From Hormoscilla sp. GM7CHS1pb (GTDB lineage: Bacteria > Cyanobacteriota > Cyanobacteriia > Cyanobacteriales > Desertifilaceae): 64,000 bases of DNA. The DNA lies in contig JACONN010000003.1 in assembly GCA_014323675.1 (NCBI GenBank), forward strand, positions 806,001 through 870,000, read 5' to 3'. The notes under the pieces are model-generated. The model searched no databases. It worked only from the letters and a program-made list of their open reading frames with translations, and had not been told where the DNA came from. Numbering within the stretch: the stretch's first letter is position 1; each line of letters opens with the position of its first letter. Positions 9,904-17,802 of the stretch are shown piece after piece. A program made the translations under genes and the position numbers.

Positions 9904-10299
9904 TTACTCCTCTTCTTGACTAACTTTGAGCCAGTTTGTAATCAGCCTGGGAACTTCTCTATTAATATCAATCTGCCATAATGTGACGAGGATGCCTTCT
10001 TTCCCTAATGGTCCTTTAATTCCTACCTTTACCTCAAAGCGATCGCCATATATACTAGCTTCACCTTTGGTAGCTGGTGTATTGACAAGCTTTGCCCGCA
10101 ACTGATTAATTACGTCTTGTGCTCCGGCGCGACGCCCTTCCAGGCTTTGCACGTCATATCCAATCGCTGCAAATGCAGTCCACTTGCCTCGGTTTTTCGG
10201 ATTATTTGGATCCATTGAGTATTGCTCGAATTTGCGCATGTCTATCTGAGCATCCTCTGCATTCGGTAAGGGATTGCCGGGGTGAAAATTTTGAGACAT
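9904..10299 (-). CDS. DUF6883 family protein
   Basis: A 131-residue protein if begun at the ATG at 10299 (MSQNFHPGNPLPNAEDAQID), which matches the family better than the upstream ATG at 10341. The family core is visible: an N-terminal PNAEDAQIDMRKFEQYSMDP, then GRRAGAQDVINQLR, and a C-terminal VTLWQID….PRLITNWLKV. Function is unknown. It forms a close pair with the DUF4926 gene downstream. Confidence 0.75.
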   Translation of the reverse strand: MSQNFHPGNPLPNAEDAQIDMRKFEQYSMDPNNPKNRGKWTAFAAIGYDVQSLEGRRAGAQDVINQLRAKLVNTPATKGEASIYGDRFEVKVGIKGPLGKEGILVTLWQIDINREVPRLITNWLKVSQEEE

Positions 10300-10446
10300 A
10301 AGTAGGTGTGTAAAATTATTTTTATATTTAATCCACCTCAAACCATTATAGCTAAAGGATCTCAGATTTTTTTGTCTAGGTACTTACAGGACCAGAGTTT
10401 GGAGGTTGGGTAACGAACGTTACCCAACCTACAGCTAGCGGGCCAA

Positions 10447-11788
10447 CTATCTCTCGGGTAATGATTTAATCCTGATTGGACCTTTCTTTAACAGATTCTC
10501 CCGTTCGCGAATGGCCATGGCGTGGGCAGGAAATCCCTCATAATCTGCTAAAGTTTGAGTTGTATGCTGCAAGCGATCGAACCCTTCTTTGGTCAGATAG
10601 CCGATGCCCGATCGCTTGAGAAAGTCCCAGACAGAGACAGCAGAGTATGATCGGGCAAAACCTCCAGTCGGGAGAATAGCATTGACACCCAGACAGTAGT
10701 TAGCTGTAGGAATGGGGGTGTAGGGACCGAGCAAAATCTCGCCAGCATTTTTAATTTGCCCGATAATACTAAAAGGATCTTTGACTAGGACTTCCAGATG
10801 TTCCGGGGCATAGTCGTTGACAAAGGCGATCGACTCTGCCAAGCTAGAAGTCAGCAAGATGCCGCCATAGGATGAAAGGGAAGCTTCGCAGAATTCCCGG
10901 CGCCAGTCGGGCAGCTTTTTGAGATAATTAGGTACGTACTCTGCTGCTTTCCGGGCAACTGCTTCCGAGTGAGTTACTAACAGGGCGGCGGAGTCCGGAC
11001 CATGTTCCGCTTCTATTAACAGATCTAGTGCCGCTAACTGCGGATCGGTATGTTCGTCTGTCAGAATAATCGACTCGCTCGGTCCAGCAGGCAGTCCCAC
11101 GTCCACCGTGCCGTATAATAGTCTCTTAGCTGCCGAACCGTAGATATTGCACGGACCCGTGATCTTGTCAACTTTAGGGATAGTTTCCGTACCCAATGCC
11201 ATGGCCGCGATCGCCTGTATCCCCCCAGCTTATAGATATCCTTGACACCTGCCATCTCGGCAGCTACAAGGGAAGCAGGTTCGACATTGCCCCGTTTATC
11301 GGGAGGCGTACAGACGATAACCTTTTGGACCCCGGCCACCATCGCCGGGACAGTCAGCATCAGCATCACCGAAGGGAAAGCGCCCTTACCTCTGGGAACG
11401 TACAGTCCCGCACTTGCTACAGGCGTCACCTTCTCTCCCGCAAATACTCCCGTATCAACTTCTGCCAGTCGCATTTCCTCCGGCATCTGGCCCTGGTGAA
11501 CTTCCCGGATATTGGCAAATGCTTGGGAAATCGCCGATTTAATTTCCGGATCTATGGCCTCGCGGGCAGCAGCAAACTCCCGATCCCTCACCTTGAGGTT
11601 ATCCAGTTGGGCCTCGGGAAAGTCAAACTTGCGGACATATTCCAGTACCCCCCATCGGACTGTTGGCGAATCTTGTCGATCGCCTCTTTGGCAACCGTAA
11701 GTGCCTTTTCGATATCCAACTCCGCTCGCCTTTTCAACGAAGAGAGTTCAGCTGATGTCATCTGGTCGAGTCGGAGAATCCTTACCAC
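10447..11788 (-). pseudogene. hisD: Histidinol dehydrogenase, split by two frameshifts
   Basis: HisD oxidises L-histidinol to L-histidine in two NAD-dependent steps. Three collinear segments carry the whole family: 11788 to about 11650 (MVRILRLDQMTSAEL…), about 11655-11220 (GLYVPRGKGAFPSVMLMLT, VVAAEMAGV-type region), and 11202-10447 (KITGPCNIYGSAAKRL, GLPAGPSESIILTD, NDYAPEHLE, CLGVNAILPTGGFARSYS). Each junction lies at a run of six G (coding strand) where seven would restore the frame. All catalytic regions are present. Because histidine synthesis is normally essential for a free-living cyanobacterium, a base-calling error is as likely as a true pseudogene. Confidence 0.88.
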
Positions 11789-11881
11789 TACAAGCCTCCT
11801 TATGTTTGTCGGTGAAGTATTGTATTGCTATATCATATCAAAATCTGCCTTGTCAATTCACATCCCTTGAGTTACCTGCCC

Positions 11882-12558
11882 ATGCCTGACTTCAAAAAAA
11901 TTACTCATGTCATCTACGATCTAGATGGTCTGCTGCTAGACACGGAACCGATTTACGATCGAGTATACCAGGCGATCGCCCATCGCTGCGGCAAAACCTT
12001 GTCCGAGTCGGTAAAATCTCAGATATCTGGCAGAAACGCCCTAGACTCAGCCCGGACTATAATTGAAATGCTAGACTTGCCCCTGACTCCGGAAAGTTTT
12101 CTCCGAGAACGAGAACCATTGCTTCGTGATTTGTTACCGGATGCCAAACCCTTCCGGGTGCGGTGCGCCTGACCCAACATCTGCATCAGCATCGCATTCG
12201 GCAGGCCGTGGCAACCAGTTCCGCTGGTCTTTCCTTTGAACTGAAAACGAGCAATCATACTGAATGGTTAGCCCTGTTTGACTGCATCGTTAAAGGTAAT
12301 GACCCCGCGATCGCGCTCGGCAAACCAGCACCGGATATTTTCTTAATTACCGCCCAACGCCTGGATGCAGACCCCGCAGAATGTCTGGTGTTTGAAGATG
12401 CTTTGGCCGGCCTGAAAGCGGCGATCGGGGCTGGGATGTCGGTTGTCGCTGTCCCTGACGCTAGCATGGATAAACAATTGTATCATAATGCTCACCAGGT
12501 ACTCAATTCCTTGAGGGAGTTTCAACCCCAGCTGTGGCAATTACCCGCTTTTGATTAA
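11882..12558 (+). pseudogene. HAD-superfamily (IA) hydrolase, one frameshift
   Basis: It starts MPDFKKITHVIYDLDGLLLD with the HAD motif I DxDG, has motif II TSS (RQAVATSSAG) and late motifs GKPAPDIF and FEDALAGLKAA, so it is a β-phosphoglucomutase/Gph-like phosphatase of about 225 residues. The frame changes near 12160, where CTTCCGGG lacks one C compared with the expected PFPGAVRL. Joined, the protein looks complete. It faces away from hisD. The substrate cannot be read from sequence. Confidence 0.82.
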
Positions 12559-12589
12559 TCGGAGAAATAAGCGCGCTTATTTCTCCGAT
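12558..12589. repeat. Perfect 32-bp palindrome at the HAD gene stop codon
   Basis: Each 16-base half (ATCGGAGAAATAAGCG) is the exact reverse complement of the other, with no loop. It overlaps the last base of the TAA stop. It could form a terminator-like hairpin, be a recombination target or be a dispersed palindrome. Confidence 0.85.
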
Positions 12590-12606
12590 ACGAACCTAAC
12601 TCTTCC

Positions 12607-12903
12607 GATAAAGTAATAGAATTAGTCACTGGTCAGATAGCATAGGGTTGGAGTCCAGAAGAAATGCAATTCCAGCATCCATATTTGAATATGAGTCAGA
12701 TCTACTCAGCGTTGGCTTATTACTGGGATAATAAGCAGGAGCTAGACGCGGATATAGAGCGGCGAGAGGAGTACGCAGAACGATCGCGTCAAGAAGCAGG
12801 GGAGTCTCCTTTTCTTGCCAGACTGCGATCGCAAGGAATAGTGGGAGAAGTCAATGGTGGGCACCGCCCACCCTACGTCTTGCTAGCATTTAACCAAACT
12901 TGA
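12607..12903 (+). pseudogene. DUF433 antitoxin-like remnant
   Basis: The frame reads KVIELVTGQIA, then an in-frame TAG where Tyr is expected, then GWSPEEMQFQHPYLNMSQIY, a typical DUF433 HTH region. The N-terminal half is absent and the C-terminus (VNGGHRPPYVLLAF) is translated from a GGTGGGC…GCCCACC hairpin repeat. DUF433 proteins are usually antitoxins paired with a DUF5615 toxin; no toxin is next to it. Confidence 0.6.
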
Positions 12904-12909
12904 TATAAT
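12880..12909 (+). promoter_or_regulatory. Candidate sigma-70-type promoter for glyS
   Basis: TTGCTA at 12880-12885 and TATAAT at 12904-12909 are separated by 18 bp. Transcription would start about 55 nt upstream of the glyS ATG. This rests on consensus only. Confidence 0.4.
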
Positions 12910-12969
12910 CATCCAGTCGGTGTCCATCGGACTGTAAACTATGGAAACTAGCCCCTTAACTCCAGTCTC

Positions 12970-15084
12970 ATGCCAACATTCCTATTAGAAGTCGGTACAG
13001 AAGAATTACCAGCAGATTTTCTGGATCATGCTTTGCAACAGTGGCGGGACCGCCTCCCTCAGTCCCTAGGGGACCAACTCCTCACCCCAGAGACCCTGGA
13101 ACTGTACGCCACACCCCGCCGCCTGGCCTTACTCTTGAAGGGTTTGCCCGCCCAGCAACCGGACCGGGAAGAGGAGATAAAAGGTCCGCCTGCCAAAGCG
13201 GCGTTCAAGGATGGCAAACCCACGAAAGCTGCAGTTGGGTTTGCCCGCAAGCAGGGAGTAGCAGTAGAGGCCCTGGAAGTGCGGCCTACGGAAAAGGGGG
13301 ATTTTATCTTCCTGCGCAAGCAAATTGCAGGACGCCTTGCTGCCGAAATTCTCACGGAACTGGTCCCTCAATGGATTTTTGCCCTGGAGGGGAGGCGGTT
13401 CATGCGCTGGGCCGATGGAGATTTGCGCTTTCCTCGCCCCATCCGCTGGTTGGTGACTTTGTTGGACGACCGGGTGCTGCCCCTGATGTGGGAAAATGGC
13501 AGCGAAACCGTGAAGAGCGATCGCCTCTCTAGGGGTCATCGGGTATTGCATCCCGAACCCGTGATCGTTCCCCAGGCAGGTGATTATGTGGAATGCCTGG
13601 GTGCTGCCTATATAGAAGTTGACCCGATCAAGCGTCAGACTAAGATCGAACAGGACGTGGAAGCGGCGGCCCAAAAAGTGAATGGTTATGCCGAAATATC
13701 CCCCGCATTATTGCAGGAAGTCACTAACTTGGTCGAATACCCAACCGCAGTAGTAGGGAAATTTGACCCGGAGTTTTTGCAGTTGCCTGCCGAAGTCAGC
13801 ACCACGGTCATGGTGAAGCACCAACGGTATTTTCCGGTGCTGAAAAACCAGGAAACTGGGGAACTCCTCCCCTATTTTATCACTGTTAGTAATGGAGACC
13901 CAGCCTCATCAGATATTATCGCCGCTGGAAACGAACGGGTCATCCGCGCCAGATTAGCAGATGCCCAGTTCTTCTATAATGCAGATCTGGCCAAACCCCT
14001 GGAAAGCTATTTGCCTCAACTGGAAAAAGTTACCTTTCAGGAAGATTTGGGGTCGGTGCGGTTAAAAGTCGATCGCCTGAGTAAGATTGCCCTGAAAATT
14101 GCCCAACAGTTGCAACTGTCGGCAGCAGAAACCAGTACGATCGCAAGGGCAGCATTACTCTGTAAAGCGGACCTGGTAACCCAGATGGTACATGAGTTTC
14201 CCGAATTGCAAGGGGTGATGGGAGAAAATTACGCTCGCGCCAGTCAGGAACCAGAAGCAGTGGCCACGGCGATTTTTGAACATTACTTGCCCCGAGGCGC
14301 AGGAGATAAATTGCCCCAGACGATCGCGGGTCAAGTGGTCGGGTTAGCAGATAGACTAGATACCTTGGTAAGTATCTTCAGCTTGACCGGCATGCGGCCC
14401 TCGGGTTCGTCAGACCCCTTTGCCCTGCGGCGGGCCGCTAATGCGATCGTGAACGTTACTTGGGCAGGGAATTTAGGGATTAACCTACAGCAACTGCTGA
14501 CAGAAATAGCCCAGAAAGAAGAGTTAATTGCCTCATTGGAAGAATTTTTCCTGCAACGCCTCCGCACCCAGTTGCAAGAAGAACGGGGCATAGATTACGA
14601 TCTAGTCAATGCTGTGCTGGGGGAAAATGACCCCGAATATGCCGATCGGGCATTACAGGATTTGCTCGACCTGCGCGATCGGGCCTTATTCCTGCAAGCA
14701 ATCCGCAATAACGGCCAATTAGATGCAATTTACGAAACCGTGAACCGTTCCACCCGTTTAGCGGCCCAAGGGGATTTAGATACAGTCCAGTTGGAACCGA
14801 AAGGGTTTGTCAATCCCGAACTGTTTGAGAAATCTTCAGAACAAGCATTTCTTGATGCTATAGTAGAGTTACTGCCCAAAACCCAGGCATCGCGAAATTA
14901 TCAGCAATTAGTGGATGCCTTGAGTGAAATAGCGCCCTTCGTAAGTCGTTTCTTCGACGGCGAAGACAGCGTTTTAGTGATGGATAAGAACCCGGAAATT
15001 CGGCGCAACCGCCTGAATTTGCTGGGGTTACTGCGAAATCATACTCGCGTGTTAGCAGATTTTGGCGCCATAGTTAAAGGGTGA
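12970..15084 (+). CDS. glyS: Glycine--tRNA ligase, beta subunit
   Basis: This 704-residue protein is the β chain of the α2β2 bacterial glycyl-tRNA synthetase, binding tRNA and charging Gly with the α subunit (GlyQ, not in this window). The N-terminal signature [15 protein letters not shown] is present, along with [21 protein letters not shown] and [22 protein letters not shown]-terminal DALR anticodon-binding region ends the protein. Length fits the family and there is no break. Confidence 0.95.
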   Translation: MPTFLLEVGTEELPADFLDHALQQWRDRLPQSLGDQLLTPETLELYATPRRLALLLKGLPAQQPDREEEIKGPPAKAAFKDGKPTKAAVGFARKQGVAVEALEVRPTEKGDFIFLRKQIAGRLAAEILTELVPQWIFALEGRRFMRWADGDLRFPRPIRWLVTLLDDRVLPLMWENGSETVKSDRLSRGHRVLHPEPVIVPQAGDYVECLGAAYIEVDPIKRQTKIEQDVEAAAQKVNGYAEISPALLQEVTNLVEYPTAVVGKFDPEFLQLPAEVSTTVMVKHQRYFPVLKNQETGELLPYFITVSNGDPASSDIIAAGNERVIRARLADAQFFYNADLAKPLESYLPQLEKVTFQEDLGSVRLKVDRLSKIALKIAQQLQLSAAETSTIARAALLCKADLVTQMVHEFPELQGVMGENYARASQEPEAVATAIFEHYLPRGAGDKLPQTIAGQVVGLADRLDTLVSIFSLTGMRPSGSSDPFALRRAANAIVNVTWAGNLGINLQQLLTEIAQKEELIASLEEFFLQRLRTQLQEERGIDYDLVNAVLGENDPEYADRALQDLLDLRDRALFLQAIRNNGQLDAIYETVNRSTRLAAQGDLDTVQLEPKGFVNPELFEKSSEQAFLDAIVELLPKTQASRNYQQLVDALSEIAPFVSRFFDGEDSVLVMDKNPEIRRNRLNLLGLLRNHTRVLADFGAIVKG

Positions 15085-15152
15085 ATGGTGAAGCGGCCCC
15101 CAATACTCCAAGGTACCGTTCCGGAAAAATCGGGATTTTAGAAGTCATTGCG

Positions 15153-15174
15153 GGGTGTGGCCAAAAGTAGTCGA
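15153..15174. mobile_element. Solo end of the GGGTGTGGTCAAAA MITE family
   Basis: GGGTGTGGCCAAAAGTAGTCG resembles the left terminus of the elements at 120 and 977. No matching right end is found before the next gene, so it is a truncated copy. Confidence 0.45.
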
Positions 15175-15196
15175 TTAGTCGGACAGACAAGAAACC

Positions 15197-15240
15197 GGGG
15201 GTTGGGGGTTGGGGGTTGGGGGTTGAGGGTTAGGGGTGGG
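15197..15240. repeat. G-rich heptamer tandem repeat (GGGGGTT)n
   Basis: Four exact GGGGGTT units are followed by degenerate GAGGGTTAGGGG. The strand could form a G-quadruplex. It is followed at about 15241 by CTCTCGGACACGA, one arm of the palindrome seen in full at 42744-42814. No gene is seen in 15085-15501. Confidence 0.75.
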
Positions 15241-15501
15241 TGCTCTCGGACACGAGTCGTGGGTTGCCTCAGCCCCAACATGCAGTTTAGATGCGTGACA
15301 GCTTATAATTAGCATAGCTTATAGTTATCATAAAAAATCCCAATCCAAAAAAGGAATTTATGTATCAGAGACTACAAAAAAGTCTAAATGGATAATCTCT
15401 AGTTGGGATATGACGACAGTAGGGCTGGTATTACACCAGCACCTCTGCTCAAGAATCAGAAACTGAAAAGAAACCAATCTAACCAAAAAAGGAGAAAGAT
15501 A

Positions 15502-17670
15502 ATGTCAACAGTAACCTTCGGGACACCCCAAACCAACCCCTTTGGGCTCGCAGATGTAGGGCAATATAGCAGCCCCACCTTGGCCGATCTTGATGGCGAC
15601 GGGGATCTAGATCTCTTTGTGGGAAACAAGGACAGCAAGATCATCTATTTCAAAAACAAGAGTCCCATGGACCTCTCTGACAGCAGCATCTCCGAAAACT
15701 CGGATGAGGGTGCAGTCGTGGGGACTTTCTCCATTACCGACCCCAACAATGGAGATACCTTTACCTACCAGTTAGTCTCAGGCTATGGTGACGATGATAA
15801 CGCCGCCTTCACCATTGACGGGGACCAACTGCAAATCAACAATTCCCCGGACTTTGAAACTCAGTCGAGTTACAGCATCCGAGTGAAATCTACCTCAGCT
15901 GCTGGGCTGAGTTACTCGGAGAACTTCACTATTAATGTCAAGGATGTTAATGAAGACCCCACCGACCTCGATCTCAGCAACAACAGCATTGATGAAAACG
16001 TCGCAGCCAACACTGTTGTCGGCACCTTCTCGACCACCGACCCCGATACAGGGGATAGCTTTACCTACCAGTTGGTAGCGGGTACAGGAGATACGGATAA
16101 CGCTGCCTTCACCATTGACGGGGACGAACTGCAAATCAACAATTCCCCAGACTTTGAGACTCAGTCCAGTTACAGCATCCGCGTCCAAACTACCGACTCT
16201 GCTAATAACCGTTACTCGGAGACCTTCACTATTAATGTCAAGGATGATCCTCAATTGGATAGCAAGGATTATCAGGCCATGAAGGCTCTATATGAAAGCA
16301 CGGGTGGGGCTGATTGGCGGAACAAGAAAGGCTGGGATTTCAAGAGCGAAACTCCCCCCGAAGCTTCTATTGTTGCTGGTTGGCATGGGGTGAAGGTAGA
16401 TGGCAACAGGGTGACGGGTCTCATGCTGGGCCTCAACGGACTGACTGGCAAGATTCCGAATCAGTTAGGAAATCTTTCCAATTTGGAAAGGCTCAATCTG
16501 CACAGCAACCAACTGAGTGGCAGCATCCCTCCGGAGTTAGGGAATCTGAAGAATTTGCGATTGCTCAACCTGAACAGCAACCAACTGAGTGGCAGCATCC
16601 CTCCGGAGTTAGGGAATCTGAACAAGTTGGAATATCTCTACCTGAAGAGCAACCAACTAAGTGGCAGCATCCCTCCGGAGTTAGGGAATCTGAAGAAGTT
16701 GGACCGGCTATACATGTCAAAAAACCAGCTTACTGACAGCATCCCCCAAGAGGTACTAGATTTGCAGGCTGACAAGCAATGGGAAAACCCCCCTTACATA
16801 AAAACCGAGATTCCCGACGTCTATGCTCGTTCAGATCAGAACTTCAGCCTCAATGTAAGCGAAAACTTCGGCGACATCAATTACAACATCGACAAATACA
16901 CAGCTACTGGTTTACCAGAGGGCGTAACCATCAACTCTCAGGGAGTTATCAGCGGTATCCCTACTAAGGCAGGCACCTTTACCGTAGCGGTAACCGCCAT
17001 TGACCAAGCGAGAGGTGAAGTGACAGATACCTTTGACATTGTCGTCGCCCAATCAATAATCATCGGTCAGGATGATCAGAACGACCACCTCCGGGGGACG
17101 GCCGACGGGGAATACCTCGATGGCCTAGCAGGCGATGATAAAATAGAGGCGTTTGGAGGGGACGACACCCTCTTTGGTGGCCCAGGAAAAGATAGCCTCC
17201 ACGGAGGACGTGGGGACGACTATCTCGTGGGTGGAGAAGGGGACGATCGCCTCATTGGTGGCATCGGAGATGGAAACGATACCCTCGACGGAGGAAATGG
17301 AAACGATGACCTCCGTGCAGGAAATGGAGACGATACCCTCGACGGAGGAAATGGAAACGATACTCTCACAGGAGGATATGGCGCCGATACCCTCGACGGA
17401 GGAAATGGAAACGATACTCTCACAGGAGGATATGGCGCCGATACTTTTATCTCGGCGCCGGGCGATGATGGCGAGGATAGCGGCGATACCATCGTAGACT
17501 TTGAACTTGACATCGACTCCATCTGGGTAAAAGGAGGGAGTTCCGCCAAAACGCAGATCGTCTTTCAGGGCGGAAATACTCTGATTAAAGTTGGAGGCGA
17601 AACCCAGGTTACTCTACTGGGCATTGATTTGACCCTGAGTAATCCTGATGATTTCATTAACTTCTTTTGA
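15502..17670 (+). CDS. Mosaic RTX exoprotein: FG-GAP, cadherin-like, LRR and RTX repeats
   Basis: The start is the ATG at 15502, 8 nt after AAGGAGA, giving 722 residues. In order: an FG-GAP/VCBS-like motif (LADLDGDGDLDLFVGN, about 20-50); two cadherin-like units (about 53-250) that are 80% alike; a leucine-rich-repeat block of plant receptor type (about 255-420, repeated LSGSIPPELGNL); a putative Ig unit (about 440-515, LPEGVTINSQGVISGIPTKA); RTX nonapeptides (about 525-655, GGxGxDxL); and a C-terminal region typical of type I secretion substrates. No Sec signal is seen. It is probably secreted, Ca2+-binding and adhesive. A strong hairpin follows at 17708-17742. Confidence 0.88.
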   Translation: MSTVTFGTPQTNPFGLADVGQYSSPTLADLDGDGDLDLFVGNKDSKIIYFKNKSPMDLSDSSISENSDEGAVVGTFSITDPNNGDTFTYQLVSGYGDDDNAAFTIDGDQLQINNSPDFETQSSYSIRVKSTSAAGLSYSENFTINVKDVNEDPTDLDLSNNSIDENVAANTVVGTFSTTDPDTGDSFTYQLVAGTGDTDNAAFTIDGDELQINNSPDFETQSSYSIRVQTTDSANNRYSETFTINVKDDPQLDSKDYQAMKALYESTGGADWRNKKGWDFKSETPPEASIVAGWHGVKVDGNRVTGLMLGLNGLTGKIPNQLGNLSNLERLNLHSNQLSGSIPPELGNLKNLRLLNLNSNQLSGSIPPELGNLNKLEYLYLKSNQLSGSIPPELGNLKKLDRLYMSKNQLTDSIPQEVLDLQADKQWENPPYIKTEIPDVYARSDQNFSLNVSENFGDINYNIDKYTATGLPEGVTINSQGVISGIPTKAGTFTVAVTAIDQARGEVTDTFDIVVAQSIIIGQDDQNDHLRGTADGEYLDGLAGDDKIEAFGGDDTLFGGPGKDSLHGGRGDDYLVGGEGDDRLIGGIGDGNDTLDGGNGNDDLRAGNGDDTLDGGNGNDTLTGGYGADTLDGGNGNDTLTGGYGADTFISAPGDDGEDSGDTIVDFELDIDSIWVKGGSSAKTQIVFQGGNTLIKVGGETQVTLLGIDLTLSNPDDFINFF
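16483..16740 (+). repeat. 72-bp tandem LRR-coding repeats
   Basis: Three to four 72-bp units containing AGCAACCAACTGAGTGGCAG are nearly identical at the DNA level. This implies recent expansion inside the RTX/LRR gene. Confidence 0.85.
17268..17452 (+). repeat. RTX-coding tandem DNA repeats
   Basis: A 54-bp unit (CTCGACGGAGGAAATGGAAA onward to TATGGCGCCGATA) is repeated exactly. Shorter 18-27-bp subunits encode Gly-Asp-rich Ca2+-binding nonapeptides. Confidence 0.8.
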
Positions 17671-17707
17671 AGTTTACCAGGAACGAGGGGCCCGACCACT
17701 AGAACTT

Positions 17708-17742
17708 AGCCCACGCGGAGGGCCCCCTCCGCTGCGCGGGCT
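17708..17742. terminator. Strong GC hairpin downstream of the RTX gene
   Basis: AGCCCACGCGGAGGG pairs with CCCTCCGCTGCGCGGGCT with one mismatch. It lies 38 bp after the stop codon. There is no T-run, so it may be a dispersed palindrome rather than a classic terminator. Confidence 0.5.
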
Positions 17743-17750
17743 ATACATGT

Positions 17751-17799
17751 AAGTAGTTAGACAAAAATAAGTGTGTGAAATTAATTGTTTCTATGTACT
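17751..17799. mobile_element. Minimal derivative of the AAGTAGTTAGACAAAA MITE
   Basis: AAGTAGTTAGACAAAAATAA is followed closely by GTGTGTGAAATTAATTG and TTTCTATGTACT. These are the two termini of the 9094-9195 element with the middle lost. It ends 3 bp before the first tandem TPR-GT9 gene and could influence its expression. Confidence 0.5.
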
Positions 17800-17802
17800 A
17801 AA

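Noticed and set aside
11196..11870. 224-codon plus-strand frame opposite hisD
   Set aside because: It is antisense to well-supported hisD segments and has no domain resemblance.
17220..17549. 109-codon minus-strand frame rich in Pro/Ser
   Set aside because: It is the antisense shadow of the RTX repeats in the secreted protein gene.
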